Virus record (IMG/VR): IMGVR_UViG_3300005602_000004
Span: 1-54,410 of that record
Strand: one strand, 5' to 3'
Origin: a virus
Length of the DNA: 54,410 bases
Within the stretch, counting starts at the first letter, position 1. Every line of letters starts with the position of its first letter. The position numbers and the translations under genes are program-made. The notes beneath the pieces were generated by a model. It had not been told where the DNA came from. It searched no databases and saw only the letters and a list, made by a program, of their open reading frames with translations. This document shows positions 1 through 7,803 of the stretch, in pieces.

Positions 1-29
1 CGAAATTCGAAGGTCGGAGGACCGTCTAA
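1..29 (+). CDS. 3' end of the 163-aa gene that begins at 53858
   Basis: This is the last part of the coding sequence 53858-54349, duplicated here by the terminal overlap. It ends KFEGRRTV-stop with TAA at 27-29, and the A of the TAA is the first base of the next ATG. It is not a separate gene. Confidence 0.9.
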
Positions 30-90
30 TGGCACGAGGAAAACTGTTCGAGTACGCAGTTCTGTATCATCCAAAGCCGTCCAAGGATCA
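1..90. repeat. terminal direct repeat, left copy
   Basis: Bases 1-90 are identical to 54321-54410. The two ends of the window therefore overlap, which means the assembly closed on itself and the genome is complete as a circle or is circularly permuted. An overlap this short that also splits two genes at arbitrary points looks like an assembly k-mer overlap rather than a biological terminal repeat. Confidence 0.95.
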
Positions 91-250
91 GAATGATCGA
101 GGAGAGACGCCCAAGTCGGAACTCCTAATCGAGCCGAAGGTGGTGCTGGCTTCCAGTCCGGATCAGGTTGCGACTCTGGCATCGAGGGCGCTTCCTGAGA
201 CGCATCTGGATCGACTGGACGATATCGAGATTGTGGTGCGCCCTTTCTAG
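29..250 (+). CDS. small conserved phage-type protein (73 aa), upstream half of a possible frameshift pair
   Basis: A 73-residue soluble protein that begins MARGKLFEYAVLYHPKP and ends in IVVRPF. I recognise the type as a small protein seen in many tailed phages, but I know of no function. The start overlaps the stop of the gene before it (TAATG), and GGTCGGAGGACC just upstream supplies the ribosome binding site. The last two sense codons and the base before them form the heptamer C-CCT-TTC directly before the TAG stop. In the -1 frame, reading continues to 450. The same 5' end is repeated at 54349-54410. Confidence 0.85.
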   Translation: MARGKLFEYAVLYHPKPSKDQNDRGETPKSELLIEPKVVLASSPDQVATLASRALPETHLDRLDDIEIVVRPF

Positions 251-265
251 CCCAGGCGCTTGGGC
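241..265 (+). promoter_or_regulatory. candidate -1 ribosomal frameshift site with short hairpin
   Basis: Positions 241-247 read CCCTTTC. In the frame of gene 29-250 this divides as C-CCT-TTC, fitting the X-XXY-YYZ rule for -1 slippage, and TAG follows at 248-250. GCCCA (250-254) can pair with TGGGC (261-265) around a six-base loop. The spacer is only 2 nt, shorter than the usual 5-9, so the stimulator is weak. Whether the site is used is inference. Confidence 0.5.
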
Positions 266-450
266 AAAAGAAGGACGAGCGCCCATCAAAAGAATTGCAG
301 CACATCAAGAGCATCATTCGAGGGGCGAATTTCGGCGATCAGATTTTAACGGGGAGTAGTGGTAGTTCGCTTGCCGGACTCAATTACACATCAACCGTTC
401 CCGATACGGTGAGCCAGAGTTATGTTACGGCGAGTGTCGCCCGAAGTTAA
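247..450 (+). CDS. -1 frame extension of gene 29-250 (67 codons), or a separate gene without a usual start
   Basis: This reading frame is open from 199 to the TAA at 448-450. It encodes a protein-like sequence: Lys- and Glu-rich at first, then KSIIRGANFGDQILTGSSGS and a Ser/Thr-rich tail ending VTASVARS. It has no ATG or GTG start; a TTG at 295 has no convincing ribosome binding site. Slippage at 241-247 would join it to the 73-residue protein to give about 140 residues. The alternative is an unrecognised start or a decayed gene. No function is assigned. Confidence 0.45.
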   Translation, partial: LAQALGQKKDERPSKELQHIKSIIRGANFGDQILTGSSGSSLAGLNYTSTVPDTVSQSYVTASVARS

Positions 451-458
451 GGTGATCG

Positions 459-1262
459 ATGTCTGAGCGAATTTGCGTTTGCGGTCTCGGCAAGGTCGGC
501 CTCCCGATCCTGAACATGCTTCGGGAAAAGGGCTTCCGGGCCATCGGATACGACCGAGATTGGAAGAAGTCGGAGTCGAGTATCGGGGACGCGGTAAAGG
601 GTTCGGATGCCGCAATCTTCATTGTGCAAACGCCATCGAATGAGGATGGGTCCTTTTCGAACGATCACCTTGTCTCGGCACTCCACCGTTTCCACGACAT
701 AGCGCCAGCCGATTACCTGTACATCATTACCAGCACCACGACTCCCGGCAGTTGCGACAAGTTTCGGAAGATTGTTGGGGATAAAGTGGTCTACAAGCCG
801 GAATTCATTCGACTGGAGTACGTGGATGCGGACCTTCGAATGCCTGATTTCGTGTTGATCGGGGAGCACCGGAAAGAGGCGGGAGATCGGGCAGAAATAA
901 TCTACAGGGAGATTTCGCATTGTCCGGTCAAACGAATGTCGCTCATCGAAGCCGAACTTGCCAAGATCACGCTCAACTGCGCCCTGACCATGAAGATTTC
1001 GCTCGCCAATCAGTTACACCTCGTAGCGAGTAAACTCGGTGCCGATTCCGCAAAGATCATGGATGCTGTTGGAACCGATCCGAGAATCGGGAAGGCGTAC
1101 CTTACTCCCGGCTGGCCGTACTCCGGGCCGTGCTTGCCGAGAGATAATCGGATGTTCCAGTACGTTGCCGAACAGGTAGGAGTGAAAGCGGCGCTCTCGG
1201 AAGCCGCCGACGAAATCAATGGGATGATCTACGATGCCGACGCAACCGGCGCAAAAAGGTAG
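459..1262 (+). CDS. UDP-glucose/GDP-mannose dehydrogenase-like protein, lacking the third domain
   Basis: Enzymes of this family oxidise a nucleotide sugar to its uronic acid with NAD+. The 267-residue product has the N-terminal Rossmann motif GLGKVGLP (9-16), an acidic residue after beta-2 (YDRD, 31-34), a PEF...MPDFVLIG block (114-134), the helix ELAKITLNCALTMKIS (166-181) and a catalytic-cysteine motif GPCLPRD with Cys225. Family members run to about 400-450 residues, so the C-terminal nucleotide-sugar domain is missing. It opens the sugar-modification island and has the ribosome binding site AAGGTGATCG. Substrate unknown; it could also be an inactive or partner-dependent form. Confidence 0.8.
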   Translation: MSERICVCGLGKVGLPILNMLREKGFRAIGYDRDWKKSESSIGDAVKGSDAAIFIVQTPSNEDGSFSNDHLVSALHRFHDIAPADYLYIITSTTTPGSCDKFRKIVGDKVVYKPEFIRLEYVDADLRMPDFVLIGEHRKEAGDRAEIIYREISHCPVKRMSLIEAELAKITLNCALTMKISLANQLHLVASKLGADSAKIMDAVGTDPRIGKAYLTPGWPYSGPCLPRDNRMFQYVAEQVGVKAALSEAADEINGMIYDADATGAKR

Positions 1263-1273
1263 GTGATGCCACC

Positions 1274-1470
1274 ATGATAAAAAGAAACTCACTTGCGAGG
1301 AAGGCTATAAGCTGCAAGGCGAGTACTGTGTTATGCAGTTCACTACCCACGATGGTCCTACTGTTAATGGGAATGGTGAGATTCACTACCCCGACTCTTG
1401 CATGTCAACAGCAGTCGTCGGAGACAACACAGTCTCATGCAGCCACCCAGCCAAACCAGCAGGTGAATAG
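1274..1470 (+). pseudogene. small Cys-containing protein gene with an apparent 1-base frame offset at its start
   Basis: A well-placed ATG at 1274 follows AGGTGATGCCACC. In its own frame it gives an 82-residue Ser/Gln-rich sequence of poor protein character, running to 1522. The -1 frame, open from 1267 to a TAG at 1468-1470, looks far more like a protein: KKLTCEEGYKLQGEYC, then MQFTTHDGPTVNGNGE and a Cys-containing end. The join lies in an A5 run (1279-1283), so a single missing A or a slip on AAA would restore a 65-residue protein. An ATG inside the better frame at 1333 would give 45 residues. The 82-residue reading overlaps the next gene by ATGA and cannot be excluded. Confidence 0.45.
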
Positions 1471-1518
1471 CGAGGCCGGGGATGGCGCTAAACCGGAGCC
1501 GCTAGAGAGCGCCATTTT

Positions 1519-2283
1519 ATGAACAAGATTGAAGAGATCGAACGGTACTGGTCAGAATCTCCGTGTAACGTCCGGCACGGGACTGCCGAGGTCGGCTCGG
1601 CTCTGTGGTCCCATCAAGTAACCACTCGGAAGTACTGGGTCGAACAACACATCCCCGACTTTGCCGACTTCCCGCACTGGCAGGGGAAGCGAGTACTAGA
1701 ACTAGGATGCGGGATCGGCACCGACACAATCGAATTCGCCAAGTTCGCAGAGCACGTCGATGCGGTGGACATTTCGAAGGCGAGCCTAGACCTTGCCATG
1801 CAGCGGGCGGCAATCAATGGATGTAAGAATATCGGTTTCTATCAGGGGAACATCGAAGACCCGCTTCCCTTTACCGCGAACTGGTGGAACACCTACGATC
1901 TCGTGTACAGTTTCGGAGTCCTCCATCACACGCCGCGTCCCGAAATCGCGTTACAGAACGCCTACAAGTTCCTAAAGCCGTACGGCGAACTTCGGATCAT
2001 GCTCTATGCTCAATGGAGTTGGAAGCGGATCATGCATCATCAGCCGGAAGCGAAGTCGGGATGTCCATACGTCCGGTGGTATACGGCGAAAGCGGCCAAG
2101 CGGCTCGTTGAGACTTCGGGATTCAGGGTTATATCCATTCGAAAGACGCACATCTTTCCGTGGCGGATTTCGGAATACAAGAAGTATCGGTACGTGCGGG
2201 CATTCCCGTGGAACGTGGTTCCGGAACGCTGGCTCGAACCATACCTCGGCCATCAAATTTTGATTCGAGCGGTGCGGGTGTGA
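1519..2283 (+). CDS. SAM-dependent class I methyltransferase
   Basis: The 254-residue product has the SAM-binding motif I VLELGCGIGTD (59-69), an acidic motif II (DAVDIS, 80-85) and a motif IV-like segment DLVYSFGVLHHTP. This is the typical layout of small-molecule methyltransferases of the Methyltransf_11/UbiE type. In this neighbourhood of glycosyltransferases a sugar or glycan substrate is plausible, but that is inference. The next gene starts inside its stop codon (GTGA), so the two are probably translationally coupled. Confidence 0.85.
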   Translation: MNKIEEIERYWSESPCNVRHGTAEVGSALWSHQVTTRKYWVEQHIPDFADFPHWQGKRVLELGCGIGTDTIEFAKFAEHVDAVDISKASLDLAMQRAAINGCKNIGFYQGNIEDPLPFTANWWNTYDLVYSFGVLHHTPRPEIALQNAYKFLKPYGELRIMLYAQWSWKRIMHHQPEAKSGCPYVRWYTAKAAKRLVETSGFRVISIRKTHIFPWRISEYKKYRYVRAFPWNVVPERWLEPYLGHQILIRAVRV

Positions 2284-3332
2284 AGGCCGCAGTCGTTGTC
2301 ACCACGATCCACGATTGTACGGAACTCCTCGACGGATACCTAAAGAACTTCTCGAAGTATGGGCACGAGGTCAATTTTTATCTGATCCCGGATGTGAAGA
2401 CGCCTCGATTCGAAATTCCGACTGCTATAGGCGTTCCGAGTGACGGTCAACAAACGGCATTTCTCGAAAAGATTGGATTCCCTCCCGCCGACATTCCCTG
2501 GAACTCCGACAACCGGCGCAATGTCGGCTACCTCATGGCCCTTGCGGATGGAGCAGAGATGGTCGTCTCCATCGACGATGACAACTACTGCTCAGAGAAC
2601 GAGGATTACTTGCAAGCACATGAATACGGTTTTTCAAGGTCCGTGGGCTATGAAAACGAAGGACACTGGTATAACAATCTCGCTTTGCTGGATGCTCCTC
2701 CATACGAATATCCGAGAGGATTCCCTTTTTTTGCAAGGGGGACAGTAAAATCGAGAAAGCTACCGCTCACCGAATCTACCGTGAGAATCAACGCTGGGAT
2801 GTGGATTGGCGAACCCGATCTAGATGCGATGAGTTGGCTGCATCTTCCATTTCAGGCAATCCGATGCTCTAGCGAGTTAGTGCTTGGACCTGAAACTTGG
2901 TGCCCGATCAACTCTCAGAATACAGCGGTGCATCGAGATTTGATGGGCGCGTATTATTTCGTTCGTATGACCTCGCTGATGGATCGCTTCGGTGACATCT
3001 TCCAGGGATATTTCGCACTCAAAGTGGCAAAGCATATGGGTTGGACAGCCCGGTTCGGATCGCCTGTGGTCACGCATCGCCGGAACTCCCATGTGTACCT
3101 GAAGGATGTGCGGAAGGAAATCGAGCCAATTCTGCTCCTCGAAGAACTGCTCCCGAAACTGTTAGAGGTGAAACTAACCGGCACGACGGTCGAGGAAGCG
3201 TATTTGTCGCTTGCGGACTTTATCGAAAGCCAATCGTCGCCATTTTATTCCGAAACGGCTAGACTGATGCGCGTGTGGTCCGGCGCGATAGGGAGGATCA
3301 ATGGCAAAAGTCATTCTAGCCGGGGGGCCTAG
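2280..3332 (+). CDS. GT-A-like glycosyltransferase with a DDDN motif
   Basis: A 350-residue protein. I chose the GTG at 2280 because it overlaps the preceding stop as GTGA and the product then begins at the first beta strand, VKAAVVVTTIHDC. The segment DGAEMVVSIDDDNY (90-103) holds a DDD metal/nucleotide-sugar motif resembling the reversibly glycosylated polypeptide/UDP-arabinopyranose mutase group (GT75) and other GT-A enzymes. The N-terminal half also resembles that group, though weakly. An upstream ATG at 2160 would overlap the methyltransferase by 124 bases and is less likely. Donor and acceptor unknown. Confidence 0.65.
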   Translation: MKAAVVVTTIHDCTELLDGYLKNFSKYGHEVNFYLIPDVKTPRFEIPTAIGVPSDGQQTAFLEKIGFPPADIPWNSDNRRNVGYLMALADGAEMVVSIDDDNYCSENEDYLQAHEYGFSRSVGYENEGHWYNNLALLDAPPYEYPRGFPFFARGTVKSRKLPLTESTVRINAGMWIGEPDLDAMSWLHLPFQAIRCSSELVLGPETWCPINSQNTAVHRDLMGAYYFVRMTSLMDRFGDIFQGYFALKVAKHMGWTARFGSPVVTHRRNSHVYLKDVRKEIEPILLLEELLPKLLEVKLTGTTVEEAYLSLADFIESQSSPFYSETARLMRVWSGAIGRINGKSHSSRGA

Positions 3333-4662
3333 TTTCGCCCTGTTCAATCCGTCTCTCCATGCGAGTCTTGGACTACTATATCTCGCGGCATGCCTTCGGG
3401 AAGCAGGTCACGAAGTCAAAATCATCGACTGCCATAAAATCAGCACCTTCGACGCCGAAGCGAATAAACTGCGAGTCGATCCCGACAAAATGGAACCCTG
3501 TGACATCCTCGGTGTGTCGATTGTTACGCCGAACGCCGAATTCGGAGGGCAACTAGCCGCTCTCTGGCCCGCCAAGGTGAAGGTAGCCGGTGGACCTCAT
3601 GTGACCTATATCATCGAAGGTCCGCACCAGCAGTTCAAGCAGAAGAAGTATTTCGAAGGGTTCGACTTCCTGATGACCGGCGAGTGCGAGGAATCGTTCG
3701 TCCAGTTCTGCAATCTTTGGCAATCGGGCGGCGATGTAACGAGGGTGCCGGGAGTGACGTGGTTCGACTCCTTCGGGGTTCATCAGCTTTACCCGTCGCC
3801 GCCACTACCGGACGTAACAAAAATGCCCTGTCCAGCTTATGACCTCTGGGGGAATTATTCGAAGGGAGGATTACAAGTTGCGTCGATCAAGGGGCACTCC
3901 GTGGATGTCGCTGAACGAACCATCGGATCGCTCTGGACGGCCAGAGGGTGTCCGTATGGTTGTTCGTTTTGTGCGGACGCGAGGACTAAACTCCGAGAAG
4001 AAACCTTCGACCAAATCGAAGCCGAAGTCAAAGCCCTCGCCGAAATCGGAGTGACCGCCCTCCGAGTTTGGGACGATGTGCTGACCATCAAGGCGAAGCG
4101 GTGCCGGGAACTGGCTGCCCTTTTCCACGACTACGGGATGCTCTGGCGGGGATGGAGCCGGGTGAATCTGTTCGACCCGGAACTGTTCAAGGACCTTGCT
4201 CGCCTCGGCTGCACGGAACTCGGATTTGGCGTTGAGCACGGATCGTCCCGAATGCTAAAGGCAATGAACAAGGGCACGACGCCAGAAGCGAACACCCGAG
4301 GAATTCGCCTATGCCAAGATGCCGGAATCTCGGCACGGGCGTATCTTCTGATCGGGTTTCCGGGTGAAACTTGGGAGTCGATCCAGGAAATGCAGGATTG
4401 GCTCGATGACTGCCGACCGGATGCAGCCAGCCTGCACCAATTTCAACCATATCCAGGGTGTGAAGTTTGGAATCATCCCGACCGTTTTGGAGTCACAATA
4501 ACTGCCGATTCATGGTCTAAGCTCTGGGAATTGAACGACGAGGACCCCAGTACGATTGTGCTCGAACTTCCTACGATGAATAAGGCGGAGTTGTTCGCTG
4601 CTAGAAAGCAGTTGCACGATTGGGTGACTGAAAATATCTCCCTTCGACTTGCGAACCGATGA
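3301..4662 (+). CDS. B12-binding domain radical SAM enzyme
   Basis: A 453-residue class B-type radical SAM protein. The N-terminal half has a cobalamin-binding Rossmann-like fold: GLLYLAACLREAGHEVKIID (24-43), DILGVSIV (68-75) and KVAGGPH (94-100). The second half has the [4Fe-4S] cysteine motif CPYGCSFC (Cys217, Cys221, Cys224), then the TIM-barrel segments WSRVN, GFGVEHGS and LIGFPGET. Family members methylate unactivated carbons or rearrange substrates using SAM and B12. Lying between glycosyltransferases, it may methylate or rearrange a sugar. It overlaps the gene before it by 32 bases and the next by ATGA. Such an enzyme is unusual in a phage genome. Confidence 0.88.
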   Translation: MAKVILAGGPSFALFNPSLHASLGLLYLAACLREAGHEVKIIDCHKISTFDAEANKLRVDPDKMEPCDILGVSIVTPNAEFGGQLAALWPAKVKVAGGPHVTYIIEGPHQQFKQKKYFEGFDFLMTGECEESFVQFCNLWQSGGDVTRVPGVTWFDSFGVHQLYPSPPLPDVTKMPCPAYDLWGNYSKGGLQVASIKGHSVDVAERTIGSLWTARGCPYGCSFCADARTKLREETFDQIEAEVKALAEIGVTALRVWDDVLTIKAKRCRELAALFHDYGMLWRGWSRVNLFDPELFKDLARLGCTELGFGVEHGSSRMLKAMNKGTTPEANTRGIRLCQDAGISARAYLLIGFPGETWESIQEMQDWLDDCRPDAASLHQFQPYPGCEVWNHPDRFGVTITADSWSKLWELNDEDPSTIVLELPTMNKAELFAARKQLHDWVTENISLRLANR

Positions 4663-5369
4663 CACTGAGCATTGTCACTTCGGGCCGGAATGATCTGCAC
4701 GCCGGAGACTTCATTGACCGGATGAATCGTTCGTTCGAAACTCTTCCTTCCGATGCCGAAATCATTATGGTCGAATGGAATCCTCCCGAGGATCGGCCCG
4801 CGCTCGCATCGATGATTCGGCGAAATGGCGTTCGGGTCATTACCGTTTCACGGGAATTGCACAATCAGATGCACGGGCATGACTTGCTTCCGTTTTTCGA
4901 ATATCGGGCGAAGAATGTCGGCATTCGCAGGGCGCACGGGAACTGGATTTTATCGATGAATCCCGACATCATATTAGGCCAGGAAATGCTCGAACGTCTA
5001 GGGTACGACTTCGATCATCACTGCTGCTACGTGGCTCCGAGACATGATATTGAAGGCGGGAAACTCGTTCGGATTACGAGCGGGCCAGGAGACTTCGTTC
5101 TGATGCATCGGGATAAGTGGTCCGATCTTCGAGGGTATCTCGATATTGTTAGTTATTCGCATATCGATTCGCTACTACTATGGAATGCGGAGTCTATTGG
5201 CATTCCGATGGTCGAACTTCCCTGTCCGATCTTCCATCAAGAGCACGACCGTTCGGTGCATAAAGGGCGCATGTCGATCCATTCTTCCGACCTGCATTGG
5301 TTCGTTGGGCAGAAGAATGACCTAGATTGGGGATTTGCCAAACTCGACCTAGCGGAGACGCTGACTTGA
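4659..5369 (+). CDS. GT2-like glycosyltransferase
   Basis: A 236-residue protein that starts at the first GT-A strand (MTLSIVTSGRND). EIIMVEWNPP follows in strand 2, and GNWILSMNPDIIL replaces the usual DxD with NPD. Its size and strand order match the catalytic core of family 2 glycosyltransferases. An NPD motif occurs in active relatives, but metal dependence cannot be judged. It is coupled at both ends by 4-base overlaps: ATGA on entry and TTGA on exit. Donor and acceptor unknown. Confidence 0.65.
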   Translation: MTLSIVTSGRNDLHAGDFIDRMNRSFETLPSDAEIIMVEWNPPEDRPALASMIRRNGVRVITVSRELHNQMHGHDLLPFFEYRAKNVGIRRAHGNWILSMNPDIILGQEMLERLGYDFDHHCCYVAPRHDIEGGKLVRITSGPGDFVLMHRDKWSDLRGYLDIVSYSHIDSLLLWNAESIGIPMVELPCPIFHQEHDRSVHKGRMSIHSSDLHWFVGQKNDLDWGFAKLDLAETLT

Positions 5370-6343
5370 AAGTCGCATTACTCTACCCGACTGTAGCCGC
5401 TCTCGTGGAGAAGATGGGCGTACTTTTCCCCGGTCTGAACGTTATAGGCCCTCCATGCGATGCGCTGTACAGTTGGGACAAACGAATCCTCAATCTGGCA
5501 AAGGCGAAGGATCGTGGCAAGGAGTGGCAGGAAGTGGGTCTCGACATCCACTTTGAGGAAAAGCCGTACTCTGAATGCGACTTCTCGAAATTCGACCTGT
5601 TGATCGAATCGGTCGAAACATTCGACTATGCCGCCGACTGGAAGAACCATTGTCACCGTCTCGAATGCCCAACAATGGTCTTTGTGTGCTGGTATGACAA
5701 TCCGACCTATCTCCCATCGAACTATCAACAGAAGATCAAAAACTTGCCAATTAAGGTTGGGATGCCGTCGCTTGTTCCGGCATGGAAGTCTGTCTATCCC
5801 CAAGCCGAATTTGCTCCGGTTCCGGTGGGTGACTGGTGGTTCGAGCGGGAATGGAACGGGATTCGAGAAGAGGCGCTATTTGTTCTCGCCGGGAAGGATT
5901 TGTGGCGACCGGCAGACAAGTCAGTTTGCGGGGTTGATCTATTCGAAAAACTCTCGGAATCCTTTCCGGGAAAGATGCACCACCATGACGGGGCGATGGA
6001 GTTTAAGACCTCGAAGCAGATGGCCGAAATGTTCAGCGAGTACCGGGTATTCCTGAATCTCGATAATGCAGCGGGGAGACCGCTATCGACTTCCTTCACG
6101 GAGGCTCTGGCAGCCGGGATGCCGGTTGTGGCTCGGGACCTATCGGGACTCTCCTACTTTGACTACATCGAAGGGAATGGAATCGCAGCCTATAATTTAA
6201 GCGAGATTGCCGAATTCATCGCTCTCTGTTTCTCGGACATAGCATTCGCTCGAAGGTGTAGCGCCCGTTCTAGGCAGATTGCGAAGGCGGCGTTCTCGAC
6301 CGAAGCGGTTCGGCCATTCTACGAAATCGGAAGGTCGGCATGA
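5366..6343 (+). CDS. GT4-like (GT-B) glycosyltransferase
   Basis: A 325-residue protein. The TTG at 5366 is the likely start: it overlaps the preceding TGA as TTGA and puts LKVALLYPTVAALVEK at the N-terminus. The C-terminal half has the GT-B donor-binding features FLNLDNAAG, STSFTEALAAGMPVVARDLS (a family-4 type Glu plus Gly-Xaa-Pro-Val-Val segment) and a final helix. The N-terminal acceptor domain is less conserved. An ATG at 5327 would extend into the preceding gene and gives an unlikely N-terminus. The stop overlaps the next ATG by ATGA. Confidence 0.72.
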   Translation: MKVALLYPTVAALVEKMGVLFPGLNVIGPPCDALYSWDKRILNLAKAKDRGKEWQEVGLDIHFEEKPYSECDFSKFDLLIESVETFDYAADWKNHCHRLECPTMVFVCWYDNPTYLPSNYQQKIKNLPIKVGMPSLVPAWKSVYPQAEFAPVPVGDWWFEREWNGIREEALFVLAGKDLWRPADKSVCGVDLFEKLSESFPGKMHHHDGAMEFKTSKQMAEMFSEYRVFLNLDNAAGRPLSTSFTEALAAGMPVVARDLSGLSYFDYIEGNGIAAYNLSEIAEFIALCFSDIAFARRCSARSRQIAKAAFSTEAVRPFYEIGRSA

Positions 6344-6918
6344 CGATTTCAAAGAACCGAGAGGACGATCTAAGGAAACTGCAAGAGCATGCCATCGAGG
6401 AATATGAATCTGGCAAAAATCTCCAAGAGATCGGTGAACAATATGGATTTTCGGGCAGCACTGTCCTGCATATTCTTCAATATTTAGGTGTATCCAGAAG
6501 ATCAGGAACACCAATCCGTCACGGCCACAACCAAGTTGGGCATCGGACTGGAACTTATAATTCTTGGGACACGATGATTCAACGCTGCACCAATCCAAGA
6601 AACGATAACTATAGAAATTATGGTGCGCGTGGTATTACGGTATGTGAACGCTGGCTGATATTCGCTAATTTCCTCGCCGACATGGGAGAGCGCCCGGAAG
6701 GTCTAACGCTTGATCGGCTCGATAATTCTAAGGGATACGCTCCTGAGAATTGTAAATGGATAACAAGGAAAGAGCAGTTGAATAATAAGCGAACGAATGT
6801 AGTAATCGAATACATGGGCAAGAGTCAGACATTGGCTCAATGGGCCGTAGAACTTGGCGTGGACTATATGGCTCTCTGGCACAAATATCGGAGAAAGGGA
6901 ACATGGCCCCCGAAATAA
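6340..6918 (+). CDS. HNH-type homing endonuclease-like protein (first of two in the sugar island)
   Basis: A 192-residue protein. The N-terminus has a helix-turn-helix-like segment around LQEIGEQYGFSGSTVLHIL. The core follows the pattern YNSWDTMIQRCTNP, NYGARGITVCERW, TLDRLDNSKGYAPENCKW and EQLNNKRTN, typical of phage homing endonucleases often annotated HNH or AP2-like. A C-terminal DNA-binding-like repeat ends in KGTWPPK. It lies exactly between two glycosyltransferase genes, starts in the ATGA of one and ends 16 bases inside the other, and is more AT-rich than its surroundings. Probably a selfish gene. Confidence 0.75.
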   Translation: MTISKNREDDLRKLQEHAIEEYESGKNLQEIGEQYGFSGSTVLHILQYLGVSRRSGTPIRHGHNQVGHRTGTYNSWDTMIQRCTNPRNDNYRNYGARGITVCERWLIFANFLADMGERPEGLTLDRLDNSKGYAPENCKWITRKEQLNNKRTNVVIEYMGKSQTLAQWAVELGVDYMALWHKYRRKGTWPPK

Positions 6919-7739
6919 TTTCACTTCTCCTGCCTTCCCGGAAGCGCCCGACCATTCTTCGCCGGATGGTTAAGTCTGTCCGAGATACGGCGACTAACCC
7001 TGACCGCATCGAAATTGTAGTCCGATTTGATGATGATGATGAGGCTAGTGCGGAAGAGGCCCGCATGGATGGACTAGTAGTATTGGTCGGTCCACGCATT
7101 CGAAAGATGACTCAGTACTGGAATCTGTGTTTCGACGAGTGCTCTGGCTCTATATGTCAACAAGCCAATGATGATTATATAATAACTAGTAATGGATGGG
7201 ACGTTGCTCTCGAACAAGCGTTCGCAGAAGTGCCTGATAAGATTATGTGCGCGCATTTTTCAGACGTATATGGTCATGGATCGAATTTTGGCCCCCATGC
7301 ATTTACCAGCCGACGCTGGATAGAAACATTAGGTTACTTTATAGCACCGTACTTCAGTAGTGACTTTGGTGACGCTTGGCTTTTAGAAATAGCGAACATC
7401 CTCGGACGCCGAAGATTCCTACCCTTCAACATAGAGCACTGGCATTTTTCTCAAGGTCTCGCCGAGATCGACGAAAACACCGCCGAACGGTTGCAACGCC
7501 ATCGGGAGGACGATCCCGAAACTCTGTACTACAGTCCGGCAATGCAGGCCGAACGCCAGCATGACGCGCAAAAACTGGCGAAGTTAATGGACAAAACAAT
7601 CAGCACGAAGGGTTGGTGCCCGCCGCACAACAATATCCGAAGCGCCGGGATGTGTCCGAAGTGCGACAGTTTATCGACTGTGGCGGTCGGAGTAGGGCAG
7701 TTCCATTGCAATTGTTGCTCGCACATTTTTACGAGATAG
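6903..7739 (+). CDS. GT-A glycosyltransferase with C-terminal zinc ribbon
   Basis: A 278-residue protein that starts MAPEIISLLLPSRKRP, a typical first GT-A strand. The donor/metal motif FDDDD lies at 42-46 and NDDYI at about 87-91. The last 40 residues form a small zinc ribbon with MCPKC and HCNCC pairs, an unusual addition to a glycosyltransferase that recurs on the gene at 8241. The ATG at 6903 was chosen because upstream starts fall inside the HNH gene. Probably part of the sugar-modification pathway. Confidence 0.68.
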   Translation: MAPEIISLLLPSRKRPTILRRMVKSVRDTATNPDRIEIVVRFDDDDEASAEEARMDGLVVLVGPRIRKMTQYWNLCFDECSGSICQQANDDYIITSNGWDVALEQAFAEVPDKIMCAHFSDVYGHGSNFGPHAFTSRRWIETLGYFIAPYFSSDFGDAWLLEIANILGRRRFLPFNIEHWHFSQGLAEIDENTAERLQRHREDDPETLYYSPAMQAERQHDAQKLAKLMDKTISTKGWCPPHNNIRSAGMCPKCDSLSTVAVGVGQFHCNCCSHIFTR

Positions 7740-7747
7740 CGTAGGAT

Positions 7748-7801
7748 GGGGACACCGTGATTGGTCACGGCATCCCCGCAGGCTCAGTCAGTTAGGACTG
7801 A
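7748..7801 (+). promoter_or_regulatory. two-hairpin RNA element before the second HNH gene
   Basis: GGGGA (7748-7752) pairs with TCCCC (7773-7777), enclosing a small CA/CA internal loop and the stem CCGTGA/TCACGG (7755-7760/7765-7770) with loop TTGG. A second hairpin, TCAGTC/GACTGA (7784-7789/7796-7801), ends three bases before the ATG at 7804. No T run follows, so it is not a standard terminator. It resembles the paired hairpins of the 49-52 kb operon. Confidence 0.6.
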
Positions 7802-7803
7802 AC

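Noticed and set aside
2160-2279. Upstream ATG for the DDDN glycosyltransferase
   Set aside because: The added 40 residues lie in the methyltransferase reading and resemble no glycosyltransferase start; GTG at 2280 with a GTGA overlap fits better.
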